DNA from: Pseudomaricurvus albidus
GTDB lineage: Bacteria; Pseudomonadota; Gammaproteobacteria; Pseudomonadales; Cellvibrionaceae
NCBI RefSeq assembly: GCF_018863235.1
Contig: NZ_JAHKRS010000003.1
Coordinates: 1 to 64,000, forward strand
DNA: 64,000 bases
Direction: 5' to 3'
Below the pieces are notes generated by a model. The model saw nothing but the letters and a program-made list of their open reading frames with translations. It searched no databases and was not told the DNA's origin. Positions 44,635-54,600 of this stretch are shown piece by piece (the stretch's first letter is position 1; the number at the start of each line of letters is the position of its first letter). The position numbers and the translations under genes were made by a program.

Positions 44635-45294
44635 ATGCTCAAGTTTCAGAAATTTGTTGACCTCTCTTTGCCCCTGAATTCAACAACGCCTATTTATCCA
44701 GGAGATCCTGAACCCAACTTCAGCGTAGCGACCACGCTGGAAAATGATGGCTACAATCTATTCAATGTGAATATAGGATCTCAATCCGGTTCTCATGTAG
44801 ATGCTCCCTATCACTTCAACAACGAAGGCAGAACCGTCGATGACGTTCCCCTGTCCCAGTGCTTTGGTACCGGGCTGGTCATCGATGTTACCCACAAACA
44901 GAGCAATGAGGCGATTGAGATCAGTGATATTGAGCCTTATGCCAGCAAGATCAGCGAGGTCGAGATCGTGCTCTTCCGCACCGACTGGGATAAGCACATA
45001 GGGAAGGACATCTTCTTTGAACACCCGTACCTGTCAGCTGATGGCGCACAGTACCTGATTGATATGGGAATCAAAACCGCGGCCATCGATACCATCAACC
45101 TGGATAAAACCGGCGGTACCGAATTCCCGGTTCACACACTGTTTGCAGCGGAGAAAGGGTTGATTGCAGAAAACCTCTGTAATTTCAAAGCGATCGATTT
45201 TGAGAACCCAATTATTTCTGTACTGCCGCTAAACCTGACTGGCTGCGATGGATCGCCGGTGAGAGCTGTTGCAATTCAGTGCACAAACAGCTGA
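44635..45294 (+). CDS. Cyclase-family metal-dependent hydrolase
   Basis: A 219-residue protein of the kynurenine formamidase/isatin hydrolase (PF04199-type) family. The start at 44635 is chosen because AGGA lies 8 bases upstream; ATG 44626 and TTG 44587 are alternatives. The metal motif normally HxGTHxDxPxH reads Q50-S-G-S-H54-V-D56-A-P58-Y-H60, so the first His is Gln. The family hydrolyses amides or lactams such as N-formylkynurenine or isatin; the substrate here is unknown. It lies between two TonB receptor genes with its own operator-like motif. Confidence 0.82.
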   Translation: MLKFQKFVDLSLPLNSTTPIYPGDPEPNFSVATTLENDGYNLFNVNIGSQSGSHVDAPYHFNNEGRTVDDVPLSQCFGTGLVIDVTHKQSNEAIEISDIEPYASKISEVEIVLFRTDWDKHIGKDIFFEHPYLSADGAQYLIDMGIKTAAIDTINLDKTGGTEFPVHTLFAAEKGLIAENLCNFKAIDFENPIISVLPLNLTGCDGSPVRAVAIQCTNS

Positions 45295-45341
45295 CAAAAC
45301 ACCAAAAAGCTCCATGCTGGTGCACTTTCACGGCTAACCTG

Positions 45342-45367
45342 AACAATATAGTCCCATAGGTCTATAT
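45342..45367 (+). promoter_or_regulatory. Shared operator-like motif, copy 2
   Basis: AACAATATAGTCC-N7-CTATAT, identical to copy 1 at all 19 defined positions while the 7-bp spacer differs. It lies 110 bases before the start of TonB receptor 2. Confidence 0.65.
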
Positions 45368-45476
45368 CTCGATAATTGCCAGCATGATTAGATAGCCATC
45401 ACTGAATTATTTCATGTTTTTTGATTGTTCAGACTATCCAAAAACAGCACCAAAAACAGTATTGGGGAGTTACACC

Positions 45477-47705
45477 ATGAGAAAGATATCAACCACCGCT
45501 GGCCTTCTGCTGGCCGCTTCCGGGATGAGTTTGTCAGCCCTTGCCCAGCAATTCACTCTGGAAGAAGTTGTCGTTACCGCCCAGAAAAAAAGCGAAAGCC
45601 TGCAGGATGTGCCGGTATCCGTTACAGCCCTGGGACAGGACTCACTGGGGAACTTCAAGTTTCGCAACACTCAGGAGATCGCCTCTCAGGCTCCCAACGT
45701 TCAAATGCTGGGCAGTAACGGCGATGCACAGCTGGTATTGGGCATGCGTGGTGTCACCCAATCCGACTACAGCCCCAACGGTACTGGCGCTGTCGCCCTG
45801 TACGTTGATGAGGTTTACATGGGAGCCACTCCCCTGTCCTCAGGCGTACAACTGTTCGATCTTGAACGCATAGAAATGCTGCTCGGACCACAGGGTACCC
45901 TGTACGGTAAAAATGCTACCGGCGGTGCTGTCAATGTCATTACCACCAAACCCAAAATGGATGGTACCAGCGGCTACCTGAATCTCGGTCTCGGCAACTA
46001 CGGCTATTACAATGTGGCTGGTGCTTTTGATACTCAGCTGAGTGATTCTCTGGGCATGCGTCTGGCCTTTACCACCATGGAAAACGACGGCTACGTCGAA
46101 AACAAACTGCCTGGCGCCGATGATCAAAGCCAATTGGGTGAAAGTGCAGTGCGTCTGTCTTTCCTCTACGAAGGCGACAATCTGGATGCACTGCTGCGTT
46201 TGCATAAAAGCCGCACCCGCGCGAACCACACTGGCATTCTGATGGTAGAAGCTGATCAAGGTGCTGCTAACGGTGGTGTGGGCCTCGGCAGTACCGGCTA
46301 TGGTCGCGGAGACCTGGACTTTCATGAGACTGAGTCCAACCGGGCCGAAGAGAAAGAGTTTGACCTGCAAGGTGCGAACCTGACACTGAACTACCATACG
46401 GACAGCTATACATTCACGTCCATTACCTCATTTGATAATGGTGAGTACTTTGTGCCTGAAGATGCGGACGGCAGCCCTTATCGCTTGCTGGAAGATGATT
46501 TCAGCGCTGAGACCAAACAGTTCACTCAGGATCTGCGTGTCACGTCCAACTTTACCGGTCCGTTTAACTTTATTGCCGGTCTGTACTACGGCACCGATAC
46601 AACCGATGGCGAAACACGCTTCCGCTGGTTGTCAGACTTTGGTGATGGCACTCAACCTTTGGCCAATGACTGTTCAAGCACGTTCTTCTACGGCTGTTAT
46701 TACGCCAACAGCTACGAACAGCATCGTGACACCAAAGCCATCTATGTTAACGGTACCTATCAGCTGACCGACACTTTGACTCTGACTGCCGGCTTGCGCT
46801 ACACCCGCGACAGCATTGAAGTTGAAGATTATTCCTCCTGGTATGGCGACGCCCAGGACAGCTTTGCCAAAACCACCGACGGTCCGTCTCTGGGCAGTCT
46901 GGGACTGGATGCCGTTGATCAGAAAGTCGATGACACCAACACTTCCGGTAAAATTGGCCTGGACTGGTTCGTCACTGATGACATTATGCTTTACGGTTCC
47001 TACAGCACAGGCTATCGCGGCAGCGCCTTCAACGGTTTTGCTTTCGATCCCTCCGAGTTTTCACAAGTGGATCCCGAGGAGCTGAAAGCCTGGGAAATCG
47101 GCTTCAAATCCACCATTCAAAATGGTCGTACTCGCATTAACGGTGCTTTTTTCCACTACACCTATGAAAATCAGCAATTCCTGATTTTTGACGCAGGCCT
47201 ACAACGCCTGATGAATGCCGGCGAGTCCGAGATTCAGGGCCTGGAACTGCAGGTTACCAGCCAGCTGACTGAAAAACTGACTGTAAATGCCGGTATTGGT
47301 TTGCTGGATGCGGAATACACCGAGCTGTCTTACGCGGGTGAAGACTTGTCCGGGAACACTCTGCCTTCATCACCGGAAGTGAATGGTAACCTGTCTCTGG
47401 ATTATGATCTTTGGGAAAACGACTCTGCCTATGTACAGCTGCATTACGATGCAAACTACATTTCCAAACAGTACTTCGAACCATTCAATGAAAACCGTCT
47501 CTCTCAGGAAGGCTACACCATTCATAATGTGCGCCTGAACCTGTCATTGGATGATGAGAAGCACTCAGTGGGCTTGTACGTGAAAAACCTGACGGATGAA
47601 GAATACGCGGTTTACTCGACCAACCTGGAAACGGATTGGAATGGTCTGTTCTTCTTCCGCGGTGCTCCCCGCACTTACGGTGTAGATTACAAGTACAACT
47701 TCTAA
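45477..47705 (+). CDS. TonB-dependent receptor 2 of the cluster
   Basis: A 742-residue outer-membrane receptor from the ATG at 45477 (GGGGAG about 10 bases upstream; the frame is open 21 codons further). Signal peptide ends SALAQQ; the plug begins LEEVVVTAQKKSESLQDVPVSV and includes DLERIEMLLGPQGTLYGKNATGGAV; the barrel ends GVDYKYNF. Same subtype as receptor 1 but clearly diverged. It is followed after 29 bases by an NCS1 permease, so the two likely form an outer/inner-membrane uptake route for one substrate. Confidence 0.93.
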   Translation: MRKISTTAGLLLAASGMSLSALAQQFTLEEVVVTAQKKSESLQDVPVSVTALGQDSLGNFKFRNTQEIASQAPNVQMLGSNGDAQLVLGMRGVTQSDYSPNGTGAVALYVDEVYMGATPLSSGVQLFDLERIEMLLGPQGTLYGKNATGGAVNVITTKPKMDGTSGYLNLGLGNYGYYNVAGAFDTQLSDSLGMRLAFTTMENDGYVENKLPGADDQSQLGESAVRLSFLYEGDNLDALLRLHKSRTRANHTGILMVEADQGAANGGVGLGSTGYGRGDLDFHETESNRAEEKEFDLQGANLTLNYHTDSYTFTSITSFDNGEYFVPEDADGSPYRLLEDDFSAETKQFTQDLRVTSNFTGPFNFIAGLYYGTDTTDGETRFRWLSDFGDGTQPLANDCSSTFFYGCYYANSYEQHRDTKAIYVNGTYQLTDTLTLTAGLRYTRDSIEVEDYSSWYGDAQDSFAKTTDGPSLGSLGLDAVDQKVDDTNTSGKIGLDWFVTDDIMLYGSYSTGYRGSAFNGFAFDPSEFSQVDPEELKAWEIGFKSTIQNGRTRINGAFFHYTYENQQFLIFDAGLQRLMNAGESEIQGLELQVTSQLTEKLTVNAGIGLLDAEYTELSYAGEDLSGNTLPSSPEVNGNLSLDYDLWENDSAYVQLHYDANYISKQYFEPFNENRLSQEGYTIHNVRLNLSLDDEKHSVGLYVKNLTDEEYAVYSTNLETDWNGLFFFRGAPRTYGVDYKYNF

Positions 47706-47734
47706 ACCGTCATTGACAAGCAGAAAGTTAACCT

Positions 47735-49141
47735 ATGAATACTGTACCCACATCAACCACCGGACAAGGCAGCGGCTCATTACTGAGCCGTCTGTCTGAT
47801 CAGCTGGGTGGCGATGAAGATCATGGCCCAATCAAAGGCACTCTCTCCACCGGACGTATTGGCATGATCTGGCTGGCCGCCAATCTGGTGGTCACCACCC
47901 TGCTGACCGGCACTCTCTTCGTACCCGGGGTCTCGTGGCCTCTGGCGATAGGACTGATCGTGCTGGGTTCGGTGGTTGGTGTTGTGGTATTGGTATTAAT
48001 CGGCAACATGGGAACCCGCACAGGGTTGTCCACCATGTCTCTCACCAAGGGAGCTTTTGGACTCAGGGGCTCCCTGTTGACCACCGCCGCCAACGTCATC
48101 ATTTTGATGGGGTGGTGCTGGGTTCAGGCAATGCTTGCAGGTGTGACGGTGAACTATCTGGTGGAAGAATTCACCGGCTACTCCAACCCTATTCTGTTCT
48201 CGGTGTTATGCCAGTTTCTGGTGGTTTGTCTGGCAATATTCGGACATAAAGGCATCGAAAAAATCGAGCCCTGGTTGGGACTGGTGATTTTACTCATCAT
48301 GTTTTACATCCTCTACACCGCTTTCTCGACTTTTTCACCAACGGCATTTATCAATTTACAGATCGACACAGAACTGGGGTGGAATGGCGTCATCGTACTG
48401 GATGTAGTGATTGCTACGGTCATCTCCTGGACGGTGTTGTCCGCAGAGATGAATCGACTGGCTAAATCACAGACTGCCGGAGTTGTCGGCTCCAGCATTG
48501 GATATCTGGTATCGACTATCATGTCTATGGGATTGGGGGCGACCGCGATTGCCTACGTTGTACTCAGCGGGCAAGAGCCACGAAGCTTCGATCCAACCAT
48601 GATTGTTTCCGCCTTTGGTGCACCGCTTGCGATTGTTATTTTCTTATCCGTGATGGCAACCAATACCATGGTAGTCTATGGCATGGTGTCATCGGTTGTG
48701 GGTATCCTGCCCAACAACAAGATACGCTTTCTACCGGCAGCAGTTGTACTGGGTCTCATTTCTCTGATTGGTTCCAGCTGGCTTGCCATGCTGGATCAGT
48801 TTACCTCCTTTCTGACACTGGTAGGTTCCCTGTTCGTTCCCGTCTTTGCCATTATGATTGTGGATTACTATCTGGTTCACAAACGTGTTTACGATCATGA
48901 CATCCTGCTCGACCACGGTGGCAAATATTGGTACCGACACGGATTCAACTACCCTGCGCTGCTTATCTGGGCAGCAGGTGTCGGTATTTCGGTGCTCTTG
49001 ACTCATATTTTCACATCCCCCATAGGGGCAACGATCCCGACGTTCGGAATCACGTTTGTCCTGTATTACGGGTGGGCTGTGTTAACCAACGCTATCGTCA
49101 GACAACCTGCAACTTATGTTCACTTGTCTGCCGACAAGTGA
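47735..49141 (+). CDS. NCS1-family permease (cytosine/purine/hydantoin type)
   Basis: A 468-residue inner-membrane transporter with about 12 segments. Family features: the N-terminal RIGMIWLAANLVVTTLLTGT segment, TGLSTMSLTKGAFGLRGSLLTTAANVII (about 90-117) and GWCWVQAMLAGV, as in cytosine and allantoin permeases. It is co-directional with TonB receptor 2 and the aldehyde dehydrogenase. The substrate is probably a nitrogen heterocycle or related small molecule, inferred from the family only. Confidence 0.9.
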   Translation: MNTVPTSTTGQGSGSLLSRLSDQLGGDEDHGPIKGTLSTGRIGMIWLAANLVVTTLLTGTLFVPGVSWPLAIGLIVLGSVVGVVVLVLIGNMGTRTGLSTMSLTKGAFGLRGSLLTTAANVIILMGWCWVQAMLAGVTVNYLVEEFTGYSNPILFSVLCQFLVVCLAIFGHKGIEKIEPWLGLVILLIMFYILYTAFSTFSPTAFINLQIDTELGWNGVIVLDVVIATVISWTVLSAEMNRLAKSQTAGVVGSSIGYLVSTIMSMGLGATAIAYVVLSGQEPRSFDPTMIVSAFGAPLAIVIFLSVMATNTMVVYGMVSSVVGILPNNKIRFLPAAVVLGLISLIGSSWLAMLDQFTSFLTLVGSLFVPVFAIMIVDYYLVHKRVYDHDILLDHGGKYWYRHGFNYPALLIWAAGVGISVLLTHIFTSPIGATIPTFGITFVLYYGWAVLTNAIVRQPATYVHLSADK

Positions 49142-49210
49142 ACCGTTACAGAACCAAAACTCACTCCGCAATTGTTAACCCCCTCTTTCCCGAGGGGTGA
49201 GGTAACCGCT

Positions 49211-50719
49211 ATGGATACTACCATTCAAGCTATGCTGGATCGTTACTCAGTAACACCTGAAACCCGCGCGTTCCTTGAGGCCGGGCACCAAAAGATGTTT
49301 ATCGACGGCCAATTTGTCGACGCCTCTGATAACGCAACCTTGAGCATTGAAGATCCATCAAATGGTAAACATTTGATCACAGTCCCAAGCGCAACATGCC
49401 AGGATGTTGATCGAGCTGTTGCAGCTGCCAATCAGGCATTTTGCAATGCCAGCTGGGCTGATTTAAAACCCATGGAGCGTCAGGCTTTGCTACTGAAGCT
49501 GGCAGACACCATGGAAGAGCACGCCCAAACTCTGGCCGAACTCGAGTCCATCGACGCAGGCAAAGCTATCGGTGGCTGTATGGAAGTTGATGTCGGCGGT
49601 TCCATCGAATTGATACGGTATATGGCCGGCTGGACCAGCAAGATTGAAGGCGCTACCCGCAACCTGTCGCTCCCCGGCGACACCATTGCCTATACCCTCA
49701 AAGAACCCGTCGGTGTTGTGGGTGCCATCGTGCCCTGGAACTGGCCACTGAATATGTCACTGTGGAAAATTGTTGCACCCCTCGTCACCGGTTGCACCAT
49801 TGTTCTGAAACCTGCAGAACAAACCCCCATGAGCATGCTCTATCTGATGCGGATATGGCAGCAGGGCGGACTCCCCAAGGGTGTTATTAATATTGTCACA
49901 GGCACAGGTGCTGTTGCCGGCAATCATCTTGTCAGCCATCCTGACATACAGAAAGTATCTTTTACCGGCTCGACCCCGACAGGAAAAAAAGTCGGTCAGG
50001 CCGCGATGCAGAATCTGTCGCACGTCACTCTGGAATTGGGCGGCAAGTCGGCCATGGTTGCTTTTGAAGATGCCTGTGTGGACGATATTGTTAACGCCGC
50101 ACATCAAAGTATCTTCTTTAATTCCGGACAGGTCTGCTCAGCCGGATCCCGACTCTATGTGCAACGCAGTGTTTACCCGACCGTCCTTGAAGCTCTGTCG
50201 ACTTCACTGGAGTCCGTGGTGATTGGTGATCCCCTCGACCCCAACACAACCCAGGGACCACAAATTTCCCAACAACAACTGGACCGTATTCGGGAATATA
50301 TTGAAGTCGGAAAACAGGAAGGCGCACGACTGGTCTGCGGCGGCGATAGTCCTGCCCGTCCTGGCTACTATGTAAACCCCACCATATTTGCCGACACCAC
50401 CAACGATATGCGTATCGTGCAGGAGGAAATCTTTGGTCCCGTGCTGGTTGTTCAGCCTTTTGATACCGAAGAAGAAGCTCTAGCTTTGGCTAATGACAAC
50501 ATATATGGGCTGGCTGCTTCGGTCTTCACCCGTGATGTATCTCGTGTGCATCGCGTCATGCGCAAATTGCAGGCGGGTACCGTCTTTGTGAACACCCACG
50601 ATGCCGTTGATGTCGCCATGCCATTTGGTGGATATAAACAATCGGGTATAGGTAAAGACCTGGGACCAGAACAGCTGGATCACTACCTGGAAACAAAATC
50701 CGTGGTCATCCAGCTCTGA
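49211..50719 (+). CDS. NAD-dependent aldehyde dehydrogenase (betaine/phenylacetaldehyde dehydrogenase-like)
   Basis: A 502-residue aldehyde dehydrogenase from the ATG at 49211 (GAGGT 8 bases upstream). Motifs: VPWNWPLNMSLWK (174-186), Glu275 in LELGGKS, catalytic Cys309 in FFNSGQVCSAGSRLY, and the C-terminal MPFGGYKQSGIGKDLG. The WNWP and NSGQVC forms fit the betaine/aromatic aldehyde branch rather than succinate semialdehyde. It closes the receptor 2-permease-dehydrogenase run (69-base gap), convergent with a LuxR gene. Confidence 0.92.
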   Translation: MDTTIQAMLDRYSVTPETRAFLEAGHQKMFIDGQFVDASDNATLSIEDPSNGKHLITVPSATCQDVDRAVAAANQAFCNASWADLKPMERQALLLKLADTMEEHAQTLAELESIDAGKAIGGCMEVDVGGSIELIRYMAGWTSKIEGATRNLSLPGDTIAYTLKEPVGVVGAIVPWNWPLNMSLWKIVAPLVTGCTIVLKPAEQTPMSMLYLMRIWQQGGLPKGVINIVTGTGAVAGNHLVSHPDIQKVSFTGSTPTGKKVGQAAMQNLSHVTLELGGKSAMVAFEDACVDDIVNAAHQSIFFNSGQVCSAGSRLYVQRSVYPTVLEALSTSLESVVIGDPLDPNTTQGPQISQQQLDRIREYIEVGKQEGARLVCGGDSPARPGYYVNPTIFADTTNDMRIVQEEIFGPVLVVQPFDTEEEALALANDNIYGLAASVFTRDVSRVHRVMRKLQAGTVFVNTHDAVDVAMPFGGYKQSGIGKDLGPEQLDHYLETKSVVIQL

Positions 50720-50748
50720 GGTGAATCAGAGGTGCTGGAGATCAATCA

Positions 50749-51591
50749 CTAGTAATTCGAGGGACGGGTATAACTCTCCCTCAAAGCGGCCAACGGATCT
50801 TCAGCACTGCTTACCTCCGGAATTGCCAGCGACTGGATACACAAAGAAAACAACTCTGACTGCGACGATATATCCAGTTTATTGTAAATATTTCGACGAT
50901 GTATTTTCACTGTACCCAAAGCAATGTTGAGCTTGTTCGCGGTCGACTTCGATGAATGACCGTGCAAAATGCACTGGAATACATCTCGCTCTCTTTGGGT
51001 CAACAAGGTTGCGCCCAACGAATCAAAAATACTGCTGTAAGGTTGCCCCGGCGACAGTGACGTTGCCGGACTGGCACTTTGATAACGACAATGCTCGGAC
51101 ATAAACTCCAGTAGCAGAGGTGCCACAGCTGCCAGCACCTCAGATTCCTGCTCGCTAAACACACCACTCATTTTGTCGATATAAAAATCGTAGTAAAGAT
51201 TATCAACTTTGACGATAAAGTCGTATTCGTCAGTGATGCCGGCGGGTTTAACAAATCGCTGATAAAACTCGGTCTGGTGATAGCAATCCGGGGCAATATC
51301 TTTAAAGTGATACAGGCCTGTTTCGGCACCTTTGGCCAACATGCTGTAATGGGGATCCAGCAGGTACAAACCTTCAAGGTAAAGATCGATAAATTTTCGA
51401 TAATTGTCCGTGGTTTCCTGCAGCAGCATACAATCTACGCGATCGCCACTATAGATGAAAACGCCTGACAGATCGCAGTCCACAACCTGTCTCACGGTAT
51501 CAAAAAAGCAACTGTAGAAATCAGATGTACCAATGCTCTTCCGCAAGTCAACCAGTGCTTTGTACCAGTCAGGACTGTTAATATCAGACAT
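50749..51591 (-). CDS. LuxR-type transcriptional regulator
   Basis: A 280-residue regulator. The C-terminal LuxR helix-turn-helix is at about 200-258 (LTQRERDVFQCILHGHSSKSTANKLNIALGTVKIHRRNIYNKL). The N-terminal 170 residues look like a GAF/PAS-type sensing fold (VDCDLSGVFIYSGDRVDCMLL); it is not an acyl-homoserine-lactone-binding domain and has no receiver phospho-site. It lies between the aldehyde dehydrogenase and the hybrid kinase genes, 60 bases after the latter's end on the same strand as it, and may regulate the receptor-permease operon. Confidence 0.88.
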   Translation of the reverse strand: MSDINSPDWYKALVDLRKSIGTSDFYSCFFDTVRQVVDCDLSGVFIYSGDRVDCMLLQETTDNYRKFIDLYLEGLYLLDPHYSMLAKGAETGLYHFKDIAPDCYHQTEFYQRFVKPAGITDEYDFIVKVDNLYYDFYIDKMSGVFSEQESEVLAAVAPLLLEFMSEHCRYQSASPATSLSPGQPYSSIFDSLGATLLTQRERDVFQCILHGHSSKSTANKLNIALGTVKIHRRNIYNKLDISSQSELFSLCIQSLAIPEVSSAEDPLAALRESYTRPSNY

Positions 51592-51651
51592 ATTTCAGAT
51601 CATCTCTCACCGGGGATATTCGCTCTGTGTTTGCGTTCACAAACCGGCTCA

Positions 51652-54600
51652 TCAACTTATTTCATCATCATTAAAAATACACAGGCGGGGACAATATTTC
51701 ATCAAAACCTGTATGGCCTGCTCAGTCAGTAGTGGCTTCAACAAGTGCTCATTCATCCCTGCATTGAGGCACTCCGCCTTGTCTTTTAACGATATGCTGG
51801 CAGTAATAGCCAGTATAGGCAGATTTTGCCAGCGATCGGAGGCTCTTAAACACTTAGTCGCGGCAATGCCATCCAAAACCGGCATGTGGCGATCCATGAA
51901 AATTAAGTCCACATCTGCACTTTCAAGATAGTCCAGTACCTGCTGCCCATCTTTCGCAACCACCACATCGCAACCAAAACCGGTCAATAAATGCATCAAG
52001 GTATCGGCGTTGATTTTGTCATCTTCAGCAATGAGAATACGAGCATGACAACGGAAATTTTCGGGAGCAACGGCAGGCGCTGAAATGGTATCTCCCTCAT
52101 TGACAACCGGTAACGTCAGAATAACCGTCGCGGTAGTTCCCACTCCTCGATCACTCTCCAGGGTAAGGCTGCCCCCCATCAACTCCACCAGCTGCTTGGC
52201 AATGGAAAGTCCCAGCCCCGTGCCACCATACTGCCCCTGATTCTTTTCGCCAGCCTGATAAAACTGTTCATAGACTGACTTCAGTTGCTGTTTATCAATA
52301 CCAATACCACTGTCCTTAAGCTCAATACGGACCCTGGCTTTACCGTTGCTTTGTTCCTGGACATCGACCTGGATCCAGACGCCTCCCTCTTCAGTAAATT
52401 TCACCGCATTACCCAAGAGGTTGCTCAAGACCTGCCTTAATCGCGTGGGATCGCCGATAAAATGATCGGTAAGGTTTTTAGGGTAATTCAGGTTTAGTGA
52501 GATATTGCGGCGCTGTGCTTCTACCGAAAAGAGATCCATCAAGTCTTCGATCAAATTCTGCAATCTAAATGGCGTCTGTATCAGCTCCAGCTTCTGCGCA
52601 TCTATTTTCGAGAATTCCAGAATATCGTTGATGATGCTCAATAAACTTTTACCGGCACTCATCAGCGAACGCAGATAGTGTTTCTGCCGGCTGTCCATCT
52701 GGGTTTTTTCCAGAAGTTCACCCATGCCGAGCATCCCGCTGAGCGGAGTTCTGATTTCATGGCTCATCTTGGCCAAAAACTCTTGTTTGGCCAGCTCTGA
52801 ACGCTTGGCAATATCGCACTCTCTTTCAGCCTGCAGAGCTCGTTGTCGCCACCACATGAAAGAAAAGACCAACAGTGCCACGCCCAAAAAATACCCGGCA
52901 AAAGCCCATTTCCCCAACCACCAGGGAGGCAGGACTTTAATATTCAGGGTAGCGGGTACCGCATTCCAGACACCATCATTATTCGAACCACGGACTTTGA
53001 ACTGGTAATCCCCCGGAGCAATCCGGTGATACATCGCCTGATTAACCTTTCCGCCAGATAACCAAGCGTCATCCAGCCCTTCCATTTTGTAGCGGTAACG
53101 ATTGAGGTTCGTCCGCGTGTAATTCAGAGCTGCAAATCCGATAGTAAGCGGCTGTTCATCGTACTGTAAAACCACGGTATCGAGATCATCCAGGATAATC
53201 TCACTCTTTCCTTCCGTTTGCGTCAGACTTAATCGCGTTAAAACCACCGGCGGCACAAAACGATTATTTTCCACCTGAGCGGGATAAAAGTAATTAAGCC
53301 CGCTTACCCCGCCAAAATAGAAACGACCGTTGTTGCCTTTGAGAAAACTGCCAGCGATAAATTCTCGCGATTGAACACCGTCGCCTTCATCATAGCGATA
53401 GGCAAAATTAGTGACCGGATTGTAACGTAGCAAACCGTCGCGAGTACTGATCCAAAGAATGCCATTATGATCCTCCAGAATGCCCAGAATAGCGGTCTGC
53501 AAATACTCCTGCGGATCCATAAAATGCTGAAATATTTCCGTTTCCGGATCAAACAGGTTCAAACCGCCGGCTTCGGTTCCCACCCACAACTTGCCATCAT
53601 CCCGCTCAAACAAGGTGTACACATGGTTATGACTGATACTTTCCGGATTCGAGGCTTTATGGGGATAGCGTATAAAACGTTTCTCATCGGGCAAAAAAAG
53701 GTTCAATCCTGCCGAAGCCGTTCCCACCCAAATGCGCCCCTGGCTGTCTTCCAAAAGAGTTTGCACATAGTCATCACCAATGGAAGAAGAGTCGTTGGGG
53801 TTAAAACGATAGTGGGCAAAGGTTTCTGTTTCCGGAAAATACTGATTAAGCCCACCTCGCCAGGTCGCAACCCAGACTCTCTGCTGACGGTCTTGCAGAA
53901 TATCAAAGACAGTATCATCTGCAATTGACTGTGGATCTTCTGGGTCAGGCAGATAACGTGTAAATTTTCCGTTTCTGGGGTCAAACCGATTCATGCCGCC
54001 GGCATAGTTACCCAGAAGAAAGTCTCCGCTCTCCATGCGGGTAATATTCATCGGGTGGTTATTACTGATGGATGATTCGTTCTTGGGATTGTGTCGGTAG
54101 TGGATGACTTCACCGGTTTCACGATCTATGCGATCCAGTCCACCGCCATCGCCCACGACCCAAAGGGTTCCATCCTGCTCTTCATAAATACCATTAACGG
54201 TATCTGAGGACAGAGAATTGGGATTCCCCGGAACGTGTTTAATCAACTGAAATTTATTACGCTTTTCGTCCAGTTTAAAGACACCACCGTAATAGGTTCC
54301 GACCCACAAGATGCCGGATCGGCTCTCAAAGATGGACTTAATCTCCTGCCCCTGCAGAAAGTGTTCAAACTTACCGGTGGATGGGTCAAGCAGGTTCAGG
54401 CCATCATTGGTGCCCACCCATATGTGACCGAGCCTGTCTTCAAACACAGTCCAGACGAAATCATTGCTCAAGCTATCTGGTTTATCTGGATCAAATCGAT
54501 ATTGTATAAATTCACCGGTCAAAGGATTCAGTCGATTGAGTCCGCCACCGAGCGTCGCCACCCAAACCCGAAAACTTGAATCTTCCAGAACATGCCAGAC

